From: Carex sylvatica
Taxonomy: Eukaryota > Streptophyta > Magnoliopsida > Poales > Cyperaceae
Assembly: GCA_964058845.1 (NCBI GenBank)
Contig: CAXKVR010000061.1
Location: forward strand, 62,001-126,000
Length of the DNA stretch: 64,000 nucleotides
Direction of reading: 5' to 3'
A program made the position numbers and the translations under genes. Below the pieces are notes generated by a model. It was not told the DNA's origin. It searched no databases and saw only the letters and a program-made list of their open reading frames with translations. Positions within the stretch are counted from its first letter, which is position 1; each line of letters starts with the position of its first letter. This document shows positions 11,372 through 22,929 of the stretch, one piece after another.

Positions 11372-12201
11372 TGGGGTTAGGGAGCTTAGAAATCAAAGCC
11401 CCAATTGACCATGAAAAAAGGCTCTGTATAGATACCTGCACCGCCGCCACCACCACCAATGCCACCATGTGGGAACCCGTTACGGTAGTAGTTATAGCTG
11501 ATGTAACACTTGTCCAGGTACACCTGGCCCGAGCTGGCACCACCACACTCAACCTCTGATTTCTGCACCGCTTGGTTAATACACTCGGCACAGTCCCCGC
11601 TAGATAGATCACCCTCACATTGCGCCATTGCATACACCGACTGGTACTGTGTAGCATAGAACCCAACCCCACCCCCGATACCGCTCTCCATCTGTGCAAA
11701 CGCAGTGTCACGCCTTACCTCAAAATCGCCACCGCCCCCTCCCGAGCCACATGTTTTGAACAGCAATTGAGTGCCAGAGACCTGAGGGAAACCTTGGATT
11801 TGGTACAAAGCGAGGCAGCCAGTGAGCTGGACCCGAGCAGCAGCAGCAGTGGGCCCACAGAGTTGAGCCCACATGGGAAGGGCTTGGCTGACGCAGGTGG
11901 AACAGTCGGAGGGGTTGAGGTCGCCTCGGCACTGAAAAAGTCCGAAGACAGCGCCGCCGCCGCCGGAGTTGGAGGAGGTGGTCTTGTAGAACTTGGATGA
12001 GGCGGATTGGGTGGTGAGGGAAGTGGCCACGGCAGAAATGGCGGAGGTGATCCCGGTGTTGGCGGAGGTCTGGTTGGAGCAACCTTTGTAGACCAGGTCG
12101 GAGTTGCTGGCGCCGGCGATGGGGGTGGCAAGAAGAGAGAGGGAGGAGAGAGAACAGAGGGTAAGGAGGAATGCACGGTGGCGGGCTCGAGAAATGCCCA
12201 T
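9890..12201 (-). CDS. Plasmodesmata-located protein (two DUF26 domains)
   Basis: Receptor-like membrane protein expected in the plasma membrane lining plasmodesmata, where this family influences cell-to-cell movement and callose. Exon model: 12201-11436, 10934-10827 and 9897-9890, giving 293 residues, normal for the family. Residues 1-30 form a signal peptide. Each extracellular DUF26 (Gnk2) domain has the C-X8-C-X2-C motif: C91, C100, C103 and C195, C204, C207. Exon 2 encodes a transmembrane helix (about 262-283) followed by a short basic tail, RNLVKKKD. Glycine runs separate the domains. Splice sites are TGCAG/GTATC, TTCAG/GACAA and GATG/GTAAAT. The last exon, after TTGCAG, is only AG TAC TGA and ends the protein in DEY, close to the acidic-acidic-tyrosine end common in relatives. 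If exon 2 is not spliced, translation would run to 10633. There is no kinase domain, so this is not a cysteine-rich receptor kinase. Exons 1 and 2 are firm and exon 3 is inferred. Confidence 0.85.
9944..10196. repeat. Local duplication of about 120 bp, two copies
   Basis: TTTTTTAAGAGGGATCTAATGC-type sequence at 9944-10055 is repeated at 10076-10196 with scattered differences. It lies in the second intron of the DUF26 gene. Confidence 0.7.
10195..10248 (+). mobile_element. Truncated Au-SINE-like insertion, 54 bp
   Basis: CTAGCCTACCCCAACTTG, then GGACTAAAGGCTTTG and a TTG-type tail, is the 3' end known from Au-type plant SINEs. It is bounded by an exact 11-bp direct repeat TTTTATATCAT (10184-10194 and 10249-10259), so it was inserted as a severely 5'-truncated copy. 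It falls in the second intron of the DUF26 gene, inside the younger half of the local duplication. Confidence 0.6.
11316..11368. repeat. (AT)n microsatellite
   Basis: About 26 uninterrupted AT units in the first intron of the DUF26 gene, 68 bases from the exon 1 donor. Confidence 0.95.
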
Positions 12202-13489
12202 CTAGGGTTTTGGTTCGCTCCTCTTCTCTCCGCCTCTCTCTCTCTCTCTCTTCTAGGCTTCTCTCACTGAGTCTGAGTGCTGCTCTAGTACTCTCTTTTT
12301 TCTCTCACTATCTCTCAGTCGCTAAACTAGCTTTTTCTCTTTCTTTTTCTTTTTGCTTTCATTATATAATTGTGGAAAACGAGAGAGACTGGTTCACCCT
12401 TCACGAAAGCACGATGACAGAAAAGGTTCATCTCCGTTTAAAACTGACAGTACAAAGAGACCATAATACAGTGTACAGTGTACTAGTTATCTTCGGGCGT
12501 TGTTGTTCCAGGTTCAGCCATATTTTGAGATGGCGGCTTTCCCACAGGAAAGTTCAATTTAAATACATGTGGAGTACAGCGTACTTGTAACACCAGAACC
12601 TTGTGAATGGAATTTTCGCGCACAATTTCAGCCTTTCGAGTTTCGGCCGTCAGCGGCCTTCTGTAAAGGTACTCGATTCCTCAGTGGTCCACGTACAGGC
12701 AAAAGTATTTCTTGGGAAGCGCAAAGAACTGGAGAAATGTGCTTCAATGCTTGTTCATTTATGCTCCCGGGCTACTTAATTGGCTGATAGTGGTTTGGGC
12801 AACTGTGGGTTTTCAGGTTGCAAAAAAAAAGGCTAATAACTGTCCCCGTCAATTTTAACCGGACACCCTGCTGGTCTCCTGACAAGGATCTCCAATCTCG
12901 ATTAATATTTCAATTATACTCGTATTATCTCTTTTAGCACTGTTAAGTTATTTTCCAGTGTTACGAATACATTATATATTCCATATTATTTATGAAACTT
13001 AATAAGAATCTTTTATTATCCAAAAATTACATATCATTTGCATTGTAAAATTACGAATTATTTTGAATTATACTACCTATTATACTGAATCAAGAATTTT
13101 GGAGCTCACCGAACATTTTAACAAACTAAGAATATGGAATATATAATATGAGGCAGATTTATATAGATTGAATAGAGGTCAATTGATATCAATTTTGGTT
13201 AAAACATAATGGAATGTTGAATTATTAATTTGCTGTCTAATCAAGACTACAATTTTACGGATAGATGTAGTCCAAGCAATATCGGTGATAGTTCCTGAAT
13301 TCACATTCGTTATTCCTTACAAGTTTTACCATACAATAAATTGTGTATTTTGAACTTTTGGATAAAGTAATTTATAGATGTCAGTTTAATTTAATAATAG
13401 TACTACAATTACCTTTGTCGTAACTTACTAGTAAATTCATAGTAAGAGAAAAAATTACCATTACAAAATCATAGCAATCGATCTTGGCG
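12202..13489. other. 5' flank of the DUF26 gene
   Basis: On the minus strand the sequence just before the start codon is rich in GA repeats (CT on the plus strand, 12228-12256 and 12284-12350), typical of plant 5' untranslated regions and GAGA-type promoter elements. Beyond about 12600 nothing further was recognised. Confidence 0.45.
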
Positions 13490-14230
13490 CAGCTCACGGC
13501 ACAGTACATATAAGTGAGATAACTTGGTGTTAGCGCGGCTCACAAAAGCGTGCACAGAAGTGGGATAGGTTTCTTCGATGTTGGCGTGGTCTATATGCAG
13601 AAGTGGGATAGGATCGCAGTAAACAGAGAAGTACCTTGCTATAATTACTTATGGCAGTGTTTCAGCGCATAGTCCATGTGTGACTTACCACAAAAATATA
13701 AATAAATAATGAGTGAACAATATTGAGCCAGTCAAATATTAATCGCAGTGTTTCAGCACACGTGCTGAGTTATTTATTTATTGATCCAGTCAGAGGCGGA
13801 GACAGTAAGAGGCGGAGACAGTAAGAGCTAATGGGAATCAATTGATTCTCATTAGTTTTCAAAAAATTTATATTTATACACAGTTTCTTATATGATCTAG
13901 AGTAAAATGTTGCGGATACCGTAAATTGACTTCCATTTGCAGTATAAAAATTTTATATGATTAATCTTCATTCACGATTGACCTCCATAATCAGTTAGTC
14001 TGGCTCCGCCCCTGGATCCAGTGAAATATTTTCAGCACACGACAAATGATCGCAGTGAACAATATTGATCCATTGAAATATTGATCCAGTGTGCTGAGTT
14101 ATTTATTTATTGATCCAGTGAAATATTGAGGTAAAGTAATATTGATCCAGTGAAATATTGATCGCAGTGTTTCAGCATGTGACTTTACCTCTATTGAGGC
14201 TTAGACACAAAAATAAATAATGAGTTAGAC
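13490..14230. repeat. Degenerate repeat cluster around GATCCAGTGAAATATTGATC
   Basis: Words such as TTGATCCAGTGAAATATTG, ATCGCAGTGTTTCAGCA and GAGTTATTTATTTATTGATC recur several times in mixed order, and AAGTGGGATAGG repeats at 13560-13610. The cluster is interrupted by the hAT-type element at 13791-14014. It looks like a decayed local array; there is no coding sequence. Confidence 0.55.
13791..14014. mobile_element. hAT-type MITE, 224 bp
   Basis: Ends CAGAGGCGGAG and CTCCGCCCCTG form terminal inverted repeats. The exact 8-bp direct repeat GATCCAGT flanks it at 13783-13790 and 14015-14022. Eight-bp TSDs define hAT insertions. It has no coding capacity, so it must have been moved by a transposase made elsewhere. 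AGAGGCGGAGACAGTA is tandemly doubled at its left end. Confidence 0.85.
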
Positions 14231-14914
14231 ATTCTTATTATAAATTATAATGTATTTTTCTTTTTATTAAAGAGTTCCGGTATACACCAATATTTTTTAG
14301 ATGCTATTTCGAGAATTGAACATGCATCCTCTTAAAAGAGAAACAAGAGCTTATGTCACTGTATTGAGTCTGCGGTTCATATTATAAATTACAATTATTT
14401 AGAAAATCAGTAATGCTAGTTAACTCACTGATTTAATTAGTGAACTGTTAATCCAAAAATTTACGAGGTGAATGCGGATCCGGTCCTGATAACATTTCCT
14501 GAAGCATTCTCTTTCGCAGCAATTTCAGTGTTTGGTGAGATGTTGACTGATGTATAAATCGTAGATTATGATGGATCAATGCATGGGAACAGCGACGGGA
14601 ATGGATGGTACGTGTTTTGTTTCTACGTAAACAAAAATTTATTGCAATCTACAAATTGGGAAGGTGCTGGTTGGACACCTTGGTGTTACATTTTGTCTGG
14701 TTGTGAGAAAAGAGAATGCCATAACATGATAACACTGACCAAACAAAAGAAAAAAAAGAATTAAGAATGCCATCACATGCCCACTGAAATTTTTTTTATC
14801 TATAGAAATGAGTGACTTAAAACAAAAGAAACCAAAAATTAAGAATACCATCACATGCCGACTTGGAAATTTTTTATCTATAGAAATGATTAAAGTCACG
14901 AAACCACCTGATTT
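14231..14914. other. Intergenic with a 75-bp imperfect duplication
   Basis: AAGAATGCCATCACATGCC followed by a TTTTTTTATCTATAGAAATGA segment near 14763-14810 is repeated at 14838-14888. No gene recognised. Confidence 0.45.
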
Positions 14915-15370
14915 ACAACAACAAATTTAGAAAGATTTAGTTTAATGAGTCGATTCAAATATATAGATCAGACTAAATGGTTCAAATTCATTGATATTTT
15001 TTTAACGGTTAAAAAAGATAAATTTGTATGCCACATTTCATCAGATACTAAGTGAATCTGACTCAATGAGTCAAATTCAAATAATTTTTTTTTTGTTAGA
15101 AAAGAGTTGTCATATTTAATCAATCTGAATTTTTGGATCTTCATCTTTGAGACCGATCCATCTAGAATTGGATCTTCACCATTGAAGCCGATCCATCTAG
15201 AATTGAATTTTTTGTGGCATCTATATTCCAAATATTTTTCAACGACGTCTAATTTTCTTTAAAATAAAATATATTGTTGGATCTGTACCATTGAGACCAA
15301 TCCATATATTTAGATCGGTCTCACTGAGTCAGATCTTTCTAAATTTGTTAGAAATCAAGTATTCTTTTTA
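14915..15370. repeat. Fold-back element
   Basis: ACAAATTTAGAAAGATTTAG at the left pairs with ATCTTTCTAAATTTGTTAG at the right. Inner arms carry repeated GAGTCAAATTCAA and GATCCATCTAGAATTG words. No TSD was identified. Confidence 0.55.
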
Positions 15371-16029
15371 TTTTTGTATGTATGAATTTAATAATTTCTA
15401 TAAATAAAAAATTTCCTGCCGACTGTATGGAATCACCAGGAATCACGAGGAATCTGTGCGGTCTAAAAATGAAATATATCACCAGAAATCAGTGTGCTTG
15501 AGATATGCGCAGTTGTTAGTGTGCATATGGGCTTCCCCTAAAAAACGATATGTGCAGTTGTCAGTCAAGCATCAACTTGGTTTGGCATTCTCTTATATGG
15601 ATGAAATGGCGATCTGATTGTGTCTGATCAGAACGGTTCAATCCATATCAAGAATTGTGCTTTCTTGATCTGCAAGGGTATTAAAGTTTTTCATGCTAAT
15701 TTTGATGTTTATCGAACTGTTCCAATCAGACACCTAACCAAGTTTGATCGGATGTCCATAAGACTGCCCCAGTTTGCTTTTCTTATATGGGGCGTCGGCC
15801 AAAATTTTAAAATTATAAGGTGAAGTTAACAAGTTTTGTATGAAAGTTTCACAAGTAGAACACCAAATGCAAATAAGATATGCACTTATATTATACAATA
15901 GTTCTCTATTGAATACCTTCAACAAAAAGTTCGCAACTAATTTATTTTGTGCACTTCTCAATTATGTGCTAGTTGAGTGCTACCAGTAAAGTATATTATT
16001 GGTACCTACCAGTTTCATACTGGTACTGG
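15371..16029. other. Intergenic, no feature seen
   Basis: Short open frames at 15620-15823 (plus) and 15734-15961 (minus) overlap each other and resemble no family known to me. GGTACC and TGGTACTGGTA words cluster near 15998-16040. Confidence 0.3.
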
Positions 16030-16430
16030 TATATACCAACGTATACATGTACTGAATATGTAATATTTTTTTTGTTTCAGTAAAGAAGAACTATATTTTT
16101 TATTTTTTATTTTTAAAGTTTGAATAATCAATATGAACTGTTCAACATAATCTTTATATGAAAATACATTTTGAGATCAAATTTTACATATTTTATAAGA
16201 AAAATAACTATTTTTTTTGTAAAGATAAAAAATCAATTGATATTCAAAACTAGTTTTTTTTTGTCTATATAAAAAATAATAAAAATATTTTACAAAAATA
16301 TAAAATTTTGACAACAAAATATACTTTTATATAAAGATCATATTAAACAGTTTAAATTCACTGTTTGAAGTTTGAACTTAAAAAATAAAAAAATAGATAC
16401 TTGGGACCCTATGTGTGCTATCCATTATAA
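16030..16430. repeat. Fold-back element, core-sharing family, copy 2
   Basis: Left arm: GAACTGTTCAACATAATC, ATATGAAAATACATTTTGAG. Right arm: AATATACTTTTATATAAAGATC, ATTAAACAGTTTAAATTC. Same order of words as the copies at 1160 and 26700. Confidence 0.6.
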
Positions 16431-17870
16431 TATAAACTCGCTTATTTTATTTCATCAAATCAAACTTAACATAACGTTTTTAAATAGATCTAGACTATCT
16501 AATTCGAATATGTGATAATTCATCAGAACTGAAGCGCACACATCTCGAGCAATGAATCCGAATTCCGATGTGATCTCGAGTGACATATTAAATTCAAATT
16601 GGACGGTCTCGATCTAAAACTCAAAATTTGGGTTACTTTAGGGGATCCGGACCCCTCTCGGATACCTGACTCAAGACAATTGAAACGGACGGCTTATATT
16701 TACTCTCAGTCCCGAAATTTTTATAAATACCCAAAAAAAGTATAAAATTACGGAATCTACCCTATTTTTTATAAAAATTCGGAATCTACCTAGTCCGGTT
16801 AACGGTGCACCGGAAAATTGATACATTTCCGGCTAACTGTTTCCCGGATCTTTTGAAAATAACCGGTTAATAGTTAACCGGAATCCTATCAATTTTTCGG
16901 TTAGTGGTTAACCGGACCGGATCCAGTTAACGGTCCACTGGAAATGTTGCATTTATCCGGTTATTGGTTGACCGGTTATTGGTTGGCTCGGTTATATAAC
17001 CCAGTTAGTTTACCTGACGAGCTATCAGACCTCTCCGCAGATTTCATACCTGACGTGCTATCTTCATATCTACGAAAAAAAAAGTATGTTTTTTTTATTA
17101 ATGAAATTATGTAAGTTGTTAATGTTTAAAATATTTATGTAACTAGTTTTTTCATGTATTGAAATATTTTAATTAATTTGTACTAATTTTTGTAGCTGTA
17201 TTTTTCCAAAAATATCACATTTTTTTCAATAACTTGTTCTTAAATTTGTAATTTGTAATTTTTTTAGGGAATAAATTTTTAATTAATTTGTACTAATTTT
17301 TGTAGCTATATTTTTCAAAAATGACAAATTTATTTCAATGACTTGTACTTAAATTTGTATTTTTTTTAGTGAATAAATTTTTACATATACCTTTAGTATA
17401 TATGATATCATTTGTTATGTACCGTACTAAATTATACCTAAAGATTTAATTATTAAATTTGTCTTGACATATAAATTTTTTTTTTTAAAAACATCATAAA
17501 AATTACTCCTTCGTACTTTATCATTCATACAAAAATAAATCACTAAATTATTAGATATCCATATTTTTTTTTTTAACTATCTATCTTTTTTGGACATTAA
17601 GATTTTTTTTGAAATTATGTTAATTATTATTTTTTTAATTACAGATACGAAGCACACGATCACACTCAGACGGAGAGAAAGGAAGACACTCAGGCAAAGA
17701 TAAAGGAAGAGAAAAAAAAAAAAAGGTCATTTTTTATTAATTTGTAAATTATTTAGTTTTAGAAATTATGTTACTTATTATTTAATTTGTTATAAATAGT
17801 AGTTTATTATTTTTTATCCAGGTGTGGTTTTAAAATTGTAGTTTGTTATTCAGACGAATCAAAACAAAAA

Positions 17871-19403
17871 ATGACCGCCATCTGTGTGAGAATTTTTGTT
17901 GGAGGAGAAATCCTGTACAATGATGACAGAGTTTTTTACAGCACCCGACCTAAATACTCATTACCTATAACCATGGACCATAACTTTGATTATCTCCAAA
18001 ATGAGATTTATAAACTGATTGGGTATACCATTAGTGAAGAAAATATGGAAATCCAAGCCAGGTTTAACATGTCTACCAATGGCCAACGTGACTATCAATT
18101 GGTACCAATAACAAACCAGCAATCGTTCGAAATGATTTTAGAAATTTTGGCGTCTTTTCCACAAAGGGTCCCGATTCTAGAGTTATTTGTAGAATTAGAA
18201 CCAAACCATACCGGTTTTAATTCCCAATTAAATATGAACAGTCAGATACCTGAAACTCGATCTCGACCCAGTACGAGTAGGAACCCTGAACCCATAACTC
18301 GATCCCGACCCAGTACCAGTCAGAATCCTGAACCCACAACTCGATCCCGACCCAGTACCAGTCGGGTTCGTAGACCAGTACCGATTCCAGATTTTGTACC
18401 ACCTGTGGATGCGATTGATGATGACAGTTTGGAGAGCGGGGATGAGATGCTCTCAGATGAGTCATCAGGTTCCGACAATAACGTTAGAGCAATCAGACGG
18501 TCACAATCACGTAACCCGATAACTGGTCGGGACAATATGAGACATCCAGTTGATAGTTTCAATGACATATCCAGTTTTCGGCCTGCAAATATCGATTTTT
18601 TCAGCAGCTCAACCAGAACATTCGACAATCCATTAGCCAAAGGCCAAGTGTTTGAGTCGAAAGCGGCTTTAAGGGTAGCAATAAATGAGTTTCATATCCG
18701 AAATAATTATGAATGTTTGGCTTCTAAAAGCGAAACTAAACATTTAACTATAAAGTGCAGAGATAATTTTTGCAAGTTCAAGTTATCCGCGAAACTTAAC
18801 GACCTTTCAGGATCTTGGATTATTACCAAACAAGCAATGCCTCATGTATGCAAAGTACCGACAACACGTGCTGATCATCGTCAGCTTACTGCAGAGATGA
18901 TTGCCCTATCAATTGATGATGCAATTAGAAAGGATGTGTGCGTGCCTATAAATCATATCCGTGATTTTGTGAAAAAAGAGTACAAAAATGTAACACCTAA
19001 GTACAACAAATTATGGCGAGGCCGTGAGATTGCTATTGCAAATCTGTTTGGTAGTTGGGAGAACTCGTACAACTCGCTTATTCCACTTTTGGAAGCCATA
19101 CAAAGAAATAATCCAGGAACCAAATATTGTGTGACCTCGACCCCTATTGACGGAGAAACTGAGAGGTATTTCAATCAAGCCGCATGGGCATATGGGCCTT
19201 GTATTGCAGCGCTGCCGTTCCTCAGACCAGTGATTAGTATCGATGCTTGTTTCATGTCGGGACGGTACCAAGGTAGATTGCTAATGGCATGTATGTACGA
19301 TGCGGAGAACCAATTACTTCCATTGGCTTTTGCAATTGTGGAGAAAGAAAGCGCAGAAAACTGGGGGTTTTTTATGAGATGGCTTACCTCATCGGAAGCG
19401 TGA
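17871..19403 (+). pseudogene. MULE transposase, C-terminally truncated
   Basis: 510-residue reading frame. The N-terminal about 110 residues form a PB1-like domain often seen in plant MULEs. Next come three tandem TRSRPSTSxNPEP repeats (about 132-165) and an acidic serine-rich linker. A MuDR-type zinc-binding DNA-binding region follows (about 255-330; the words IKCRDNFCKFKL and MPHVCKV give C..C...H.C). The start of the DDE domain follows, with the first catalytic aspartate in the word VISIDACF (D458). The frame ends soon after WGFFMRWLTSSEA, so the second aspartate, the glutamate and the SWIM zinc finger of full-length relatives (about 700-900 residues) are absent. The following 1 kb is AT-rich repeat, which suggests that a deletion or replacement removed the rest. 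The intact frame implies recent decay. Confidence 0.88.
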
Positions 19404-19519
19404 CACACCCTGTGATAGTTGTGTGGTATCCAGAACAGATCACTAAAATTATCCCGCGTCATATTTACTTCCTCAATGATTTCGTCTGCCATGCTACAAA
19501 ATTAATTCAAAGTTAATTC

Positions 19520-20520
19520 ATTGTTTTTAAAAAATTTAAACTAATGTAAATTGTTTTACATTTTTGTAATTATATCTAAATCAATTTAGATTATCTAAAT
19601 TATTGTAAATCTATTCGGAACTAATTTGTAATTTTCTAAACTATTTAACACTATTTTAAAATTTTCTAAATTTTTCTATACCGTGTTGGAACTTTACTAA
19701 ATTATTCTAAACTATTTTGAAACTTTCTAAATTATTCGACCACTATTTTAAAATTTTCTAAATTATTCTACACTTTTTTGAAACTTTCTAAATCATTTTT
19801 TACCATTTTAATATTTTACAAATTACTCTAAATTATTTTAAATTTTTTTCTAAATTATTCTACAATATTTTGCAACTTTATAAATTATTCGGCCACTATT
19901 TTAAAATTTTCTAAATTATTCTACACTGTTTTGGAACTTTCTAAATTATTTTTCACCATTTTAATATTTTACAAATTACTCTAAATTATTTTAAATTTTT
20001 TCTAAATTATTGTAAACTACTTTGAAACTTCTAAATTATTCGGGCACCACTTTACATATTTTTAAATTATTTTATACTATTTTGGAACTTCCTAAATTAT
20101 TCTATATTATTTTTAAACTATTTTGGAATTTGTCTAAATTATTCTACAATATTTTGCAACTTTCTAAATTATTCGGCCACTATTTTAAAATTTTCTAAAT
20201 ATTCTAAATTGTTTTCAAATTTTTTAAACTAATCTAAACTATTTCAAAATAATCATAATTATTTTGACAATATTCTAAACAAATAATCTAAATTATTCTC
20301 AATTGTTGAACGAATAATCTAAGCAATATTATAAATTCTAAACAATTTAAACAATATTCTAAATAATCTAAATAATAATGCAAATAATTCTAAATAATCT
20401 AAAAAAATATTTCAAATAATTCTAAACACTATTTCAAATAATTCTAAATAACATTTCAAATAATTCAAAATAAACTAAACAATACTCTAAATAATTCAAA
20501 ACAATCTAATAAATATTTTG
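19520..20520. repeat. Degenerate AT-rich array inside the MULE
   Basis: About 1 kb of repeats of roughly 30-40 bp built from CTAAATTATTCTACACTATTT and AACTTTCTAAATTATTCGG words, fading into ATTCTAAATAATC words on the right. It occupies the place where the transposase C-terminus would be. Confidence 0.7.
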
Positions 20521-21324
20521 AAAAAAAAAAAACCCTGATGTGCTCTTCTCTTTTTTTCTCTGCCAAAATTTCACATTTTCTCTCTTCCTTCTTCTTTCTC
20601 CTTTTCTTCCTTCCTTTCTCTCGGCCTTCTTTCTTTTTTTCCACCCCACCCGTCGCTCTCTCTGTTTCTCCTTCGCCGACCGAACGCAGAAAAAACGAAA
20701 ACGAATCGAAAATATAAAACGCGAGTGAAGGGTTACGGGCGGGCTTAAAATATCCTCTTTTCGGTGCACCGTTAACCGGATCAAGGGTCCGGTTAACCAC
20801 TAACCGGAAAATTGATAAATGTCCGGTTAACCATTAACCGGGTTTTTTCAAAATATCCGGAAAACGATAAGCCGAAAATACTTCAATTGTCCGGTGTACC
20901 GTTAACCGGACTGGATAGATTCCGAATTTTTATAAAAAATAGAGTAGATTCCGTAATTTATTAATTTTTTTGGACATTTATAAAAATTTCGGCTCTCAGT
21001 CGGTCGGGATTCAAAATGACAGAGGCGGTAGAATTATCTATTCTTTGAGATGCGTGCTAATTCATTTCCGGACAGTCTGATTCAATTCTAATCAGTCAGG
21101 TAACCTGAGGGGATACGAATTCAATTTCCTGCTACACGTTGACGTTGCCACGATCAGTAAAACCCACAGAAGATTTGGCTTAAAATGGATGTTCATCTGA
21201 TTATATTAATATCTTCTTCTTTTTTGACATTATATTAAAATGTTTATTGTGAGACGAATCTGATTTTAGTTTAGACTTGGACCACTTGGTCCTCGGGTGG
21301 AGTGTGGTTGGGACCGGGCAGTGT

Positions 21325-21475
21325 GCCAATTCAAATCCCTAAAGTAACTCAAATCTTAAGTTTAGATCTGTTTTATTTCAACGTTTCGTTTTGGATCGAA
21401 TTGATCGGATTTTGATCGGACAGCTTGGATCCAAATTCAAAATTTGAGTTACTTGAGCGGATCTGGAGCCTGAGT
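21325..21475. repeat. Small inverted-repeat element
   Basis: AGTAACTCAAATCTTAAGTT at the left pairs with AATTTGAGTTACTTGAGCGG at the right. Related words (AAATTTGGGTTACTTTAGG) occur at 16620-16642. Probably a MITE fragment. Confidence 0.45.
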
Positions 21476-21649
21476 GTACAACAGGTTGTTGAAAGACCGG
21501 GTGATGCCATCTTTGACTCTGTACACTTTCCTTTCACGAGGTTCGAATTTCATAATCTTTTCTTTCTTGTCTTGTTGAGGAATAGAAGCGGATTATATAA
21601 TTAACGCTAATCATTTTACCATTTTAACTAAGTATTTTTAAGATGAGGA

Positions 21650-22035
21650 GGGTTCTAATAGCTCATGTTTTTTATATCTCATCATACATTCATATTTTAT
21701 ATTTTATATCTTTATTTTCAAAGTTCCATATATTGATCTGAAACCGCTCAATATGATATTCATATAAAAATATGTTTGAGGATGAAATTTTATAATTTTT
21801 AAGAATATTTTTACTATTTTTTTTTAGATAGGTAGAAAATTACTGTTTTTGAATGGTCCAAAAATAGTAATTTGTATCTATCTTAAAAAATAGTAAAAAA
21901 TTACAAAAAATTATAAAATTTTATTCCAAGCATATTTTAGTACGGATATCATGTTGAGCGGTTCAGATCCATAGTTTGAATTTTGAAAACGAAGATATAC
22001 AATATGAGGTATGATTAGGTATGAAAAACATGAGG
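21650..22035. repeat. Fold-back element, core-sharing family, copy 3
   Basis: Nearly complete palindrome. GGGTTCTAATAGCTCATG at the left is inverted as CATGAGGTATTGGAACCC at the right. Inner arms (GAACCGCTCAACATGATAT type) and the TTTTTACTATTTTTTTTAG core also pair. No TSD was found. Confidence 0.7.
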
Positions 22036-22057
22036 TATTGGAACCCTAAATATATAT

Positions 22058-22923
22058 AGGCTACCATGCTTTGCAAATTAAAATGGGTGTTTTAATTTGC
22101 ACTAATATCTCTAATTTCAAAGTTCAAATAGTAAATCTGAACTTCTCAACATGTTCTTCATATTGAAATATACTTGGAGACCAAATTTTATATATTTTGA
22201 AATTTTTTTACTATATTTTTAGAAATTTTTAAAATCAGTGTTTTTCATTTCAGAAAAACACTAATTTTGAAATTTTTTAAAAATATAGTAATTGTTTTTC
22301 CAAAAATGTAAAATTTGATCTCCAAGCACATTTCAATGTGAAAAACATGTTGAGAAGTTCGGATTAACTATTTGAACCTTGAATCTAGAGATATGAGTGC
22401 AAATTAAAACACCCACTTTAATTTGCAAAGCATGCAGCTTTTCCTTACAATTCAGGAATTGCTTAATGAGGTTTGCAAACCTGGGTGCATTACCGAATGA
22501 CATACGTAACCACATACGCCTATGGAGAATAGGAGATTTGGCGCAAGATATCTCAATCAGAAGGATTTGGAAGATAGCATGGGCAGCAAGGTTGTGGGCG
22601 TTATGGCGCAAACATAACAGACGCATTTTCACTGATAAAAAGAAAAATCTTACTAATCTGGTCAATGACACAGCACAGGAGATTCTCAGGTGGTCTACGA
22701 ACTGCTGAGACAAAATAGTTCTAGATTATAAGGGCTTTTTGATAAATTTAAAATAGATTTACCTATGTTATAATACGTGTAATATATCAGAGCTGTATAG
22801 GACTTTTAGCAATTTTACATTGAGACTCCTTATTTGTAATTATTTTTTTATCAATCCAAAATAGTAAAATAGGTAATTGCCGTCTTATCATCAAAAATAA
22901 AATTTGCAAAGCATGGTAGCCCC
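22058..22923. repeat. Fold-back element, core-sharing family, copy 4, with LINE inside
   Basis: GGCTACCATGCTTTGCAAATT at the left is inverted as AATTTGCAAAGCATGGTAGCC at the right. The arms (CTTCTCAACATGTTCTTCAT type) and the core with AAAACACTAATTTTGAAA are strongly paired. The right end is interrupted by the LINE insertion at 22435-22900, so the element is older than that insertion. Confidence 0.75.
22435..22900 (+). pseudogene. 5'-truncated LINE with 15-bp TSD
   Basis: The exact 15-bp direct repeat AATTTGCAAAGCATG flanks it (22420-22434 and 22901-22915), as expected for target-primed reverse transcription. It holds only the end of the reverse-transcriptase frame: zinc-knuckle-domain remnants and the word WAARLWALWRKHNRRIF, then a stop near 22706, a 3' untranslated region and a short A-rich tail (CAAAAATAA). 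The coding end resembles the LINE at 5870-8490. Confidence 0.82.
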
Positions 22924-22929
22924 TCTATC

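Larger units (their letters stand above)
16712..20992 (+). mobile_element. Mutator-like element (MULE), 4281 bp, complete ends
   Basis: The element begins CCGAAATTTTTATAAAT and ends with its inverse, and is flanked by an exact 9-bp direct repeat CTCTCAGTC (16703-16711 and 20993-21001); a 9-bp TSD is the mark of Mutator transposition. The terminal inverted repeats run about 230 bp (16712-16945 and 20762-20992). Each is filled with copies of the palindromic word CCGGTTAAC or GTTAACCGG, likely transposase-binding sites. Inside are a 5' leader, the transposase reading frame (17871-19403), about 1 kb of AT-rich degenerate repeats (19520-20520) and a CT-rich stretch (20540-20690). The frame stops inside the catalytic domain, so the element is not autonomous now. 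Confidence 0.92.

Noticed and set aside
11715..12176. Long open frames on other frames and strand over the DUF26 exon
   Set aside because: They mirror the GC-rich, glycine-rich coding exon; only the 12201-11436 frame has signal peptide and DUF26 cysteines.
15620..15961. Opposed open frames on both strands
   Set aside because: Short, overlapping and without family resemblance.
20465..20800. Minus-strand basic K/R/E-rich open frames
   Set aside because: They translate a CT-rich low-complexity tract just inside the right TIR of the MULE.
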